Source: Patiria pectinifera (lineage: Eukaryota > Echinodermata > Asteroidea > Valvatida > Asterinidae). Taken from it: a stretch of DNA of 64,000 nt. The DNA lies in assembly GCA_029964075.1 (NCBI GenBank), contig CM057129.1, positions 17,475,430 to 17,539,429 on the forward strand, given 5' to 3'. Each line of letters starts with the position of its first letter. Positions within the stretch are counted from its first letter, which is position 1. The notes beneath the pieces were generated by a model that did not search any database, was not told where the DNA came from, and worked only from the letters and a program-made list of their open reading frames with translations. Below are positions 35,501 to 40,495 of the stretch, piece after piece. The position numbers and the translations under genes are program-made.

Positions 35501-38315
35501 TGAGGGAGGTGTCTCGGAGGATAAAGGAGGACCACATCGCTCAGAGTGAGATTGAAAAGTGGGTGATGTTTTCTTGGTGTTTTTTTTTCATTGTACTTTT
35601 AAGCCATCAGCACCTGTACTACATTGTGTTACATTGTATTTATTCCCAAATAAATCCATAAAACCATAGAATGCTGCGGTTGGGGGCAGAAATGAGGAGT
35701 AACAGGCAGTGCAGTTTGGGACGATGCATGAAGTTTATTTGGTTATTTAGCACTAGCATTGGCCAGGGTTGTGAAATTTAGCTCATATCATGGTTAGCAG
35801 ATGGAGATGTTTGAGATTTCTCTCGTTCATCACTTTCTTAAGCAAACTCTTCATCTGATGTTGGAATGCTCTTTGCTGTGCTAACGGTCTCTGTGAAAAT
35901 TAACAAAGGCTCTTTTTGCAGAAAATTGTGTGCTGAGCAGCGCCACGAAATCAGCCCGGTGTTGCGTTGCAATCAGAATCATGGTCAAGTTTGTTACAAG
36001 ACAGATCACAAATCCTCAAAGTCACATTTTAAGTCCAATTATTTTCTTGAGATTGACTTGTGAGCATTGTTAGGCCTTGACCACAACTTGGTGCAGAGGA
36101 CACACCAACACCCTTCCTTCGTGACATGGTTCAATTAAAGAATGCCCTCCTGTCCATCGTTTCTCAGGTCCAAGGTTCGTTTGCTGGAGGAGGAGAAGCA
36201 TCACCTGTCTCAGCTTCTGAGCCAGGCCCAGGCTCAGCTGCAGGAAAAGGACAGGGAGTTCCAGGCCTACAAAGACCAGATAGCCACCAAGCCGGAGGTC
36301 AGACTGCAGTCCGATCTCAGTCTGCTCAAACTGGAGAAGGTAAGGCCACAAAAAAAAATATTCGGTCTCTGGTCAGACCGAAGTTCCGGAATTGACGCGG
36401 CCACGCGGCTTTTTTTTTTGGTTGCTTTTTTTCTTTTTTCTTCAAGCTTGGATTGTACAGACAAGGTGGGTACTATTTTGCTTTTTTGGTGTCCTCATGT
36501 ACATTGGTGTCCTCCATAATTTGCCTTGGTGCTTTCGATCATTTGCCTTGGTGCAATTTCCCATTCCTTGGTGCTCTTTGGTAAAAAAAAAATGAGGAGG
36601 TGCGGAAATAGAGGGCGCTGTTGGAGCTACCGCGGAACATTTTGGAATAAAAAAAGATCGACGCGCATGATTAAAATTGACGCGCGCGCTGACCAGAGAC
36701 CGACTTATTTTTTTGGGGGGCCTAACTTGCAACTTTTTTTTTGTTTTTTTGTTTTTGTCTGTGGAATTTATTTCTGAGTTTAGTCCAAATAGGTATCTTT
36801 TTGGGATCATCTATTTTATGTTCACAATGGGTTCAAAAAGAGAGTGCCGTGCTATTGAATGGTTTTAAAGGGCTCGCGGAGTCAGTTCCCCTCCTGTAGT
36901 CAACGGGCAAATAGTTACAATGTCTTGTGGTGCTTGTGTTCTTGGGCAAGACACTTTACTACAATTGCCTCCCTTCACAGGTGTAAGAATAATATTGTTG
37001 AACTGCTACATAAAGTCGATATGGCCTGATCAGTACGGACAGTAAATCTGAAGTTCATTTGGGTGTAATGTCTGTCTGAAGCCAATATTTAGTATCCATC
37101 ATCGTCAGGCTTGTGTTTATGACCAGTTTTTGTGAGACAAAAAGACGGAAGATATTTCGTTTCCCATCAGATGAGATACCAGTCCATTGCAGATTACTCC
37201 CCAGCTAATGCCAGTACCCATGTATACTCTTGGATGGAGAGAAGCAAGTTGGGTTCAAGTGCCCTGCCCAAGGACACAACAGATTACCAGCCGCTGGATT
37301 CGAACCCCTGACCCTCTGATCTTAACTCAAAAAACCCTTACAACTAGGTCACTCAACCCGATGAATAAAGTCATAATTTGTTTTCAACAGGTCGAGCTGG
37401 AGCGAAAACTGGAATCAGTGACCAAATCCAAGGTGCACTACAAGCAGCAGTGGGGGCGGGCCCTAAAGGAACTGGCCCGCCTCAAGCAGCGAGAGCAGAC
37501 GGAGGCCAAGGCGCGGCTGAAGAGAGAACAGCAGGAGCTGGAGCACATGAGGCTGAGATATCTGGCTGCCGAGGAGAAGGAAGTGGTGAAATCGGAGAGG
37601 CAGCAACTGGATGAGATCAAGGGAGAGCTCAATAGGTAAAAATGAAAGAAAACGTATTCACCCCAAAGATTGCTTTTGTTTTCAAATGAAACCTCAATGG
37701 GAAACTGACAAGGTGCGTTTTGTTTTAAAGTCGAAAAAAGAAATTGACTTGAGCGGGGTTTGAACCTGCAACCTCCGGATTACCATTCCAACACTCTACC
37801 AACTGAACTATCCCCACTTTGTCAATGTCTTTGTTCAAGCGGCGCTAGTTAGAAGCCAAACCCATATATGCCACGTAGCCAGGGATCACGCCCAAAGTCA
37901 TGATGCTGCCAACTTTTGTTTTTCATTCTTGCGTTGATTTGAGTCAGAAACTATTATCTTAATAAAACTTCCACCCTTCTCTTTGCAGATTGACAAATGA
38001 AATCATACTCTTGATTTTTGAAATATTTCTCTAATTGTCAGATTGAAGCAGCAAGAACTTGAGAAGGAGCAAAAAGCACAGCACCGACAGACCTCACCAG
38101 CTCAACCACCAGCCCCTCAACCCCAAGATCACAAGGAGAATGTGCAACCCCCAGGGGTGGGGACGATGGACCCAGGGGTAGAGGCCCATGTGGCAAGGCT
38201 TATAGAGGAGCGAGATACGTTGCTTAGGACGGGGGTGTACACCCACCAGGACCGGATCATTAGTGAACTGGACAGGCAGATCAGAGAGTCCATAGCCAGG
38301 GGCCAGGCTGTTTAG
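23425..38315 (+). CDS. CEP120: CEP120 (centrosomal protein 120), 3' part, 14 exons
   Basis: CEP120 is a centriole protein needed for centriole duplication and elongation, known in vertebrates to work with CPAP and SPICE1. Fourteen exons were identified by similarity to remembered vertebrate CEP120, and every splice junction has GT/AG and matching phase. Together they code for about 886 residues: the second C2 region, a Pro/Ser-rich linker, the third C2 domain, a second Pro-rich linker, a long coiled coil and the conserved C-terminal tail ending in ARGQAV. Human CEP120 is 986 residues long; its first roughly 160 residues (first C2 domain, start codon) have no match here. Signature words include [37 protein letters not shown] and [15 protein letters not shown]. 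Span includes introns; exons are listed separately. Confidence 0.95.
24104..24301 (+). CDS. CEP120: CEP120 exon 2
   Basis: 66 codons, phase 0 at both ends; acceptor TTGATTTCAG, donor GTGGGT. Codes [17 protein letters not shown] and [11 protein letters not shown], strongly conserved in CEP120. Part of the second C2 region (DUF3668 area). Confidence 0.95.
24350..24589. mobile_element. GATC-rich MITE in CEP120 intron
   Basis: Inverted ends of about 30 bp: GTTGGGCGCGATCGGTGGAT at the left, and at the right a sequence whose complement begins GTTGGGCATGATCAGTGGAT. The interior is unusually rich in GATC/ATCGGTC. No clear target duplication, so the family is unassigned. It lies only 48 bases after the exon 2 donor. 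Confidence 0.65.
25201..25443 (+). CDS. CEP120: CEP120 exon 3
   Basis: 81 codons, phase 0 at both ends; acceptor TCTCTCACAG, donor GTAAGA. Codes [16 protein letters not shown] (vertebrate HLCCGDQSLGSTEIPL) and ends the second C2 region with [15 protein letters not shown]. Confidence 0.95.
25590..25635 (-). pseudogene. tRNA-like fragment (SINE head remnant)
   Basis: On the minus strand, GTGGGTTCGAGCCCCAC is a good T-arm with B box, but no D or anticodon arm precedes it. A tRNA or SINE remnant. Confidence 0.45.
25636..26070. other. CEP120 intron, nothing recognised
   Basis: AT-rich intron with a short G run near 25815. No element or RNA gene seen. Confidence 0.5.
26071..26323 (+). CDS. CEP120: CEP120 exon 4, Pro-rich linker
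   Basis: 253 bases, phase 0 to 1; acceptor TTCACCTTAG, donor GTGAGC. Codes a low-complexity linker rich in Pro, Ser, Thr and acidic residues ([17 protein letters not shown]) between the second and third C2 domains. Sequence is not conserved with vertebrates, as expected for the linker; placement rests on phase and position. Confidence 0.85.
26330..26460 (+). repeat. GATGGT-type trinucleotide-like repeat
   Basis: Degenerate GATGATGGT units starting six bases after the exon 4 donor. Confidence 0.85.
26461..26710 (+). mobile_element. SINE with AAAGCGCTTTGAG tail, split
   Basis: tRNA-like head (GTGGTCCAATGGTTAACGG as A box, GTGTTCGACTTC as decayed B box), body words CTTGGGCAAGACACTTTAC and CACCCAGGAGTATAAATAGG, then a LINE-type tail TGTAAAGCGCTTTGAGACC. 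The tail resumes after an inserted element as TATAAGCACCAC and (ATT)n at 27139-27170. Confidence 0.75.
26711..27138. mobile_element. Tc1/mariner-like MITE, TA target
   Basis: Inverted ends: TGTGACCTGTTCTGTCA and the near-complement TGACAGAACAAGTCACA, with further inverted words GACTTTTCTGGGC / GCCCAGAAGCGTC. Flanked by TA on both sides (26709-26710, 27139-27140). It lies inside the SINE tail, so it is younger than the SINE. 428 bp, non-coding. Confidence 0.8.
27168..27600 (+). repeat. Degenerate GTGACA hexamer minisatellite
   Basis: Dozens of GTGACA/GTGACN units, often spaced by 3 or 6. The periodicity opens long frames on both strands, coding for Val/Thr-rich or His/Cys-rich runs. These are artefacts of repetition, not genes. 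It seems to have grown from the ATT tail of the neighbouring SINE. Confidence 0.85.
27887..28100 (+). CDS. CEP120: CEP120 exon 5, start of third C2 domain
   Basis: 214 bases, phase 1 to 2. The acceptor CTTCATCCAG was chosen because the alternative AG ten bases downstream gives the wrong phase and a stop. Codes a Pro/Thr linker, then [19 protein letters not shown] (vertebrate SHHFCFSIDLRSIHALE), which opens the third C2 domain. Donor GTGAGA. Confidence 0.92.
28101..28480. other. CEP120 intron, nothing recognised
   Basis: T-rich intron sequence before the TTAA MITE; no RNA gene or element seen. Confidence 0.5.
28481..28990 (-). mobile_element. TTAA-target MITE, family 2, in a CEP120 intron
   Basis: Flanked by TTAA at 28477-28480 and 28991-28994. 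Starts AGGGAAGATACAACATTTGC and ends TTGTACATTCCCT. Hairpin at 28627-28654. It lies in the intron between the exon ending 28100 and the exon array at 29354. Confidence 0.85.
28995..29353. other. CEP120 intron before the exon array
   Basis: Unassigned sequence ending in the pyrimidine-rich tract and AAG acceptor of array unit 1 (TATTTTCTTGAAG). Confidence 0.5.
29354..30086 (+). repeat. CEP120: Tandem array of five partial copies of CEP120 exon 6
   Basis: Five units of 146 or 147 bp start at 29354, 29500, 29647, 29794 and 29940, followed by the complete exon at 30087. Each unit has most of the exon and then a pyrimidine-rich tract and AG (CTATTTCATTTCCTTGCAG), so each carries a 3' splice site but no 5' splice site. 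Units differ by a few substitutions. Spacing is 146, 147, 147, 146, 147, so only the acceptors at 29940 and 30087 keep the reading frame into the final donor. Use of 29940 would add 49 residues to the third C2 domain; earlier acceptors lead to premature stops. Confidence 0.92.
30087..30236 (+). CDS. CEP120: CEP120 exon 6 (complete copy of the array)
   Basis: 150 bases, phase 2 to 2. Codes [20 protein letters not shown] and [20 protein letters not shown], matching vertebrate [20 protein letters not shown] and [20 protein letters not shown] in the third C2 domain. It is the only array member that continues past ..AA into TVQQLQ and reaches a 5' splice site (GTTAGT). The acceptor is TTCCTTGTCAG. 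Confidence 0.93.
30237..31339. other. CEP120 intron, no element defined
   Basis: Contains an (ATT)n microsatellite near 30870-30905 and an A-rich tract near 31020-31120. No gene or named repeat recognised. Confidence 0.5.
31340..31454 (+). CDS. CEP120: CEP120 exon 7
   Basis: 115 bases, phase 2 to 0; acceptor TTTGTCCAG, donor GTGAGT. Codes [20 protein letters not shown] (vertebrate [20 protein letters not shown]), then [18 protein letters not shown]. Third C2 domain. Confidence 0.95.
31640..31960 (+). repeat. Dispersed repeat R1 in a CEP120 intron
   Basis: Diverged copy: ATCAATCAAGTGACTGTTTT at the left, GACTAGTCACAGTGCTT in the middle and GACTGTCTGTGGCTG at the right, in the same order as at 3611-3890. 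Confidence 0.6.
31960..32190 (+). mobile_element. LINE 3' remnant (reverse-transcriptase C-terminal part)
   Basis: One frame reads [19 protein letters not shown], then [20 protein letters not shown] and SLPGACFP. The pattern of basic residues followed by 'aa.lWNsLP' is typical of the end of non-LTR retrotransposon ORF2 (jockey/CR1/I group). Truncated and without the catalytic region. Confidence 0.65.
32207..32545 (+). mobile_element. tRNA-derived SINE
   Basis: Head with A-box-like TGGCTTGTGCATAAAGCG and an exact B box GGTTCGAATCC (32260-32272 region), body words CTCCGGTTTTCCTCTCTCCGG and CAGCCATAGGCGCCTTTATG, and an (ATT)n tail at about 32526-32540. Intact enough for RNA polymerase III boxes. 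It sits right after the LINE remnant. Confidence 0.75.
32872..33039 (+). CDS. CEP120: CEP120 exon 8, end of third C2 domain
   Basis: 56 codons, phase 0 at both ends; acceptor TTAAAACCAG, donor GTCAGA. Codes [20 protein letters not shown], matching vertebrate [20 protein letters not shown]. The 5' half is not conserved. The donor lacks the usual A at +4 position preference but keeps GT and +5 G. Confidence 0.88.
33040..33568. other. CEP120 intron, nothing recognised
   Basis: AT-rich; no element or RNA gene seen. Confidence 0.5.
33569..33742 (+). CDS. CEP120: CEP120 exon 9, Pro-rich linker and start of coiled coil
   Basis: 58 codons, phase 0; acceptor GTCTCTTGCAG, donor GTAAAA. A Pro/Ala/Gln-rich run ([19 protein letters not shown]) leads to [20 protein letters not shown], equal to vertebrate [20 protein letters not shown]. 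The Pro-rich run is more repetitive than in vertebrates. Confidence 0.95.
33743..34164. other. CEP120 intron
   Basis: Contains loosely repeated GACTTGTGR words (33910-34095), a diverged relative of the minisatellite at 23225-23335. Nothing else recognised. Confidence 0.45.
34165..34345 (+). repeat. Dispersed repeat R2 in a CEP120 intron
   Basis: Shares the core CAGGCATGCAACTTTTCCT and the downstream AAAAACACTGTACAAAGTC with 1899-2080 and 48405-48570, with moderate divergence. Confidence 0.6.
34473..34562 (+). CDS. CEP120: CEP120 exon 10, coiled coil
   Basis: 30 codons, phase 0; acceptor TGTGTCGTAG, donor GTAACT. Codes [20 protein letters not shown], then [10 protein letters not shown], matching vertebrate [20 protein letters not shown]. 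Confidence 0.94.
34778..34900 (-). mobile_element. SINE fragment
   Basis: Minus strand shows the CTTGTGTTCTTGGGCAAGACAC body word and a decayed B-box region (GTTCAAACCAC). Shorter than the neighbouring SINE. Confidence 0.5.
34905..35230 (-). mobile_element. tRNA-derived SINE, complete
   Basis: Minus strand: head with exact B box GGTTCGAGTCC, body words GCCCTTGAGCAAGGCACTTT and CACCCAGGAGTAAATGGG, then the tail GTAAAGCGCTTTGATC...AAAAGCGCTATATAAG and (ATT)n. Same family design as 26461-26710, with a better preserved head. Confidence 0.8.
35353..35558 (+). CDS. CEP120: CEP120 exon 11, coiled coil
   Basis: 206 bases, phase 0 to 2; acceptor TCTCAAAG, donor GTGGGT. Heptad-rich, charged sequence with [20 protein letters not shown] (vertebrate [20 protein letters not shown]) and [18 protein letters not shown]. 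Confidence 0.94.
35559..36167. other. CEP120 intron, nothing recognised
   Basis: No element or RNA gene recognised. Confidence 0.5.
36168..36339 (+). CDS. CEP120: CEP120 exon 12, coiled coil; donor altered by a MITE
   Basis: 172 bases, phase 2 to 0; acceptor GTTTCTCAG. Codes [20 protein letters not shown] and [17 protein letters not shown] (vertebrate KPEIRLQSEINLLTLEK). The intron begins GTAA, which is host sequence, and continues GG from the Harbinger-like MITE at 36344. Without the insertion the same site would read GTAACT. The new sequence GTAAGG has the favoured G at position +5. Confidence 0.95.
36344..36722. mobile_element. Harbinger-like MITE at a CEP120 splice donor, TAA target
   Basis: A 379-bp relative of the two elements above: GGCCACAAAAAA...GGTCTCTGGTCAGACCG at the left, GACCAGAGACCG...GGCC at the right. 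TAA flanks it (36341-36343, 36723-36725). It begins at the fifth intron base after the exon ending at 36339, so it changes the 5' splice site context (see the exon entry). The interior shares the CG-rich GACGCG words. Confidence 0.85.
36726..37390. other. CEP120 intron with SINE fragments
   Basis: 36925-36985 carries a plus-strand SINE body fragment (GTTCTTGGGCAAGACACTTT). 37150-37345 carries a minus-strand fragment with GGGGTTCGAATCC (B box, complement of 37296-37308) and a GTGTCCTTGGGCAGGGCAC body word. No RNA gene. Confidence 0.6.
37391..37635 (+). CDS. CEP120: CEP120 exon 13, most conserved coiled coil
   Basis: 245 bases, phase 0 to 2; acceptor TTTTCAACAG, donor GTAAAA. Codes [20 protein letters not shown] and [15 protein letters not shown], nearly identical to vertebrate CEP120, then [20 protein letters not shown]. 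The strongest single piece of evidence for the gene assignment. Confidence 0.97.
37744..37818 (-). pseudogene. tRNA-like sequence (Thr-type GGU anticodon), decayed
   Basis: Minus strand begins GTGGGGATAGTTCAGTTGG. It has a D-arm (GTTC/GAGT), an anticodon arm TTGGA-ATGGTAA-TCCGG with GGT in the anticodon position, and a T-arm loop TTCAAAC. The T stem has one mismatch, and the 3' acceptor strand (TCAAGTC) does not pair with GTGGGGA. So a pseudogene or SINE head rather than a working tRNA. It lies 109 bases after the exon 13 donor, antisense to CEP120. Confidence 0.65.
38042..38315 (+). CDS. CEP120: CEP120 exon 14, C-terminal exon with stop
   Basis: Starts phase 2 after TAATTGTCAG and ends at TAG 38313-38315. 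A Gln/Pro-rich stretch ([20 protein letters not shown]) precedes the conserved tail [20 protein letters not shown] and [13 protein letters not shown], matching vertebrate [20 protein letters not shown]. Ends ARGQAV. The last coding bases take part in a tandem repeat that continues into the 3' UTR. Confidence 0.96.
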
Positions 38316-38872
38316 GGTCCCCTGCCTGCTGATTGCAGTGTAGAATGGTGGTGGAGTGATTAGGGTACCAGACCCAGTTGTGTTCTTGAGCAAGGTACTT
38401 GACTCTGTGTCTGTCCACCCAGAGGTAAATGGGTGTAAATGCAGATCAGAGAGTCAAGAAACAGGCGCCAGGCTGTACGGACCCCTGCTTCCTGAATGCA
38501 GAGGAGTAGTGTAGAATGGATTGGGTACCAGACTTACATCTGTGTCCCAAAGCAAGGTACTTGACTGTAACTTTGAAGCAAGTGTTTGCAAATGCAGATC
38601 AGAGAGTCCCGAGCCAGGGGCCAGGCTGTGATTTGTCCCCTGCATGCTGAATGCAGTGAAGCATTTTGGTGGGGTGCTCGTGGTACCAGACTTGCATCAG
38701 TGTCCCCTAGCAAGATACTTGACTGTAACAAATTCCATCCACCATTGAGGGGATTAGGAATCAGACCACCTTGTTTACCATGAGCAAGATACTTGACTGT
38801 AACTGAGCCTGTCTACTGATTTAGTGGATAGGGTACCAGACCAGCTTGTGTCCTTGAGCAACGTACTTGACT
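38277..38872 (+). repeat. Tandem repeat of the CEP120 stop region into the 3' UTR
   Basis: CAGATCAGAGAGTC starts at 38277 (coding), 38442 and 38595, giving units of 165 and 153 bp. Each unit includes RQIRES-coding bases, the former stop region, and a GGTACCAGAC...GAGCAAGGTACTTGACT segment of SINE-body type. The latter segment continues in two further partial copies to 38872. Copies differ at about 15-20% of bases by eye. Confidence 0.85.
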
Positions 38873-39284
38873 GTAATTGACCTCTCTTTCCATTTAAAGA
38901 GAATGGAAACAAGCTAGTTTTGCCTTTTTAGTTATGGCTTTTACATATCATCAAACAAACTGAAATAGCTTGTTTTCTTTTTGCAACATGCAAAATTTGA
39001 CCTGGAACTTTCACAAAAGTTTGAATCGTTTGCAGATTTGTTTTCAACTTCTCAAACTTCACTTCTCATGTCCTCAATTTTTGAGCAAGGGTTGAAGAGA
39101 CTGGGACTTTAGGAAATGTTGGCTTTTGTTAAGCTGACTAGGGGTGTAAAAGCCCAAAAAAAACGGGGAAAATATTGTACAGTTCTACTATTTATCATAT
39201 AATTTGCAGTAGAATGCAGACTATGTGGGTGAATTTCTTGTGGGTGAACGTGTAACGTTGGAAGTGAAAGTGTATTAAACATTG
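38873..39284. other. CEP120 3' UTR or flank
   Basis: No strong AATAAA was found close to the stop; ATTAAA occurs near 39274, so the polyadenylation site is uncertain. No gene. Confidence 0.4.
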
Positions 39285-39454
39285 AATGAATTATTATCAC
39301 ATTCTGGCCAGTTCATACAAAATATATGCAGATTGTTACGAGGACAACATTTTCCATTTGTGATGTGCTCTTCACGTTTTGATTTTCCTTGAAGTATGAA
39401 TGCAACATTTCAAAACTTTGCATGTTTATAACAAATGTATCGACAGATGAATTC
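39285..39454 (+). repeat. Local direct repeat, left copy
   Basis: About 170 bp repeated at 39937-40105 with about 85% identity by eye (TCTGGCCAGTTCA, ATATATGCAGATTGTTA, TGTGATGTGCTCTT). The copies frame 482 bp of unrelated sequence with inverted CGCTACGCG-type words. No LTR landmarks. Confidence 0.8.
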
Positions 39455-39936
39455 AAGGTTCGTTGCTCATAAAAGCATTTATGTGTCAACAAACATTTTG
39501 AATAGCTATTTTTGTAGTTTTAACTGCATTTTTTCTGCAGAAGGTCTGGAAAAAAAAATGTTATTTTGACCATCTCTCAGCCCTAAGATCTCGGCCATCG
39601 AGTGACGAAAAATTTTGAAACTCAGCACATGCATAGAGCAACTCTTCCTAAACATACCCAATAAATTTCATGACTATAGGTCAAAGGGTTTGGGAATAAT
39701 GGCTAATTAATTATTCATATGTGCGAATGGCAATTCTGCTCTGTGTACACGACGTATATGCGAAAATTCAGTTTTCACAGCGCGTAGCGCCGGAAAATTT
39801 TTCGCTACGCGGCAACCCGTGGTCCGATTTTTATGTTTTTGGTATCAAAAGATGCGCAAAGCTCGAGGCTAAAAAGTCATAACAGCTCGGGTCGCGAAAA
39901 AATTTTTTTTAGAGGGTTAAAAGCAATTAAAGATAT
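39455..39936. other. Spacer between local direct repeats
   Basis: Contains GGTCAAAGGGTTTGGGAATA and the CG-bearing words GCGCGTAGCGCCGG and CGCTACGCGG. It has no coding frame of note and may be a separate insertion. Confidence 0.4.
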
Positions 39937-40105
39937 ATGAATTATTATTACGCTCTGGCCAGTTCACACAAAATATATGCAGATTGTTATGACGACAACA
40001 TATTTCTCTTGTGATGTGCTCTTAACTTTTTGATTTTTCTTGAAGAATGAATGCAACATTTCAAACTTTGAATGTTATATAACAAATATATCAACGGATG
40101 AATCC
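39937..40105 (+). repeat. Local direct repeat, right copy
   Basis: Partner of 39285-39454. Confidence 0.8.
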
Positions 40106-40329
40106 AATTGGGTTTTTTTCCACTGCCAGTGGAATTGCTGTAACATGATTCCCCTCCCGCCCCCCCCCCCCCAAAAAAAAGACAAAGATTATCTGGGCAA
40201 ATTGAGATAGCAGTCCTGATCTGTCATTCACTAAAATTGCTCCGTTATCAAAATAAACAAGTAAAAAAAAGTAGAAAATTCATTAAATTTAAGTGTCCTT
40301 GAAAATGGCATAAGTACGTGATCCCCCCC

Positions 40330-40495
40330 CCCTCCAGCCCGCCCATTTCCAAACAGCCGCATGGCGTGCGAATTGCGCCCTCTATCGTCAGCTCAGAGCA
40401 ATGGATGGGATCGTGTGAGCCGAGTGAGAATGATCAAACTTCGAAGGATTTTAGCTTTTGTCTGATGGCGATTCGGTAAGATTTCATGTGTTTCG
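40330..40495 (+). promoter_or_regulatory. CG-enriched segment ending in a consensus 5' splice site
   Basis: Unusual CG content for the intergenic region (AACAGCCGCATGGCGTGCG, GCGCCCTCTATCG) followed by GGCGATTCG and GTAAGA at 40480-40485. It could be a non-coding first exon and promoter of a gene further right. No coding exon was found to pair with it. Confidence 0.25.

Noticed and set aside
37744-37818. Functional tRNA gene
   Set aside because: The 3' acceptor strand does not pair with the 5' strand and the T stem has a mismatch.
39285-40105. Solo or paired LTRs of a retroelement
   Set aside because: No TG...CA ends, no target duplication, no primer-binding or coding sequence between the repeats.
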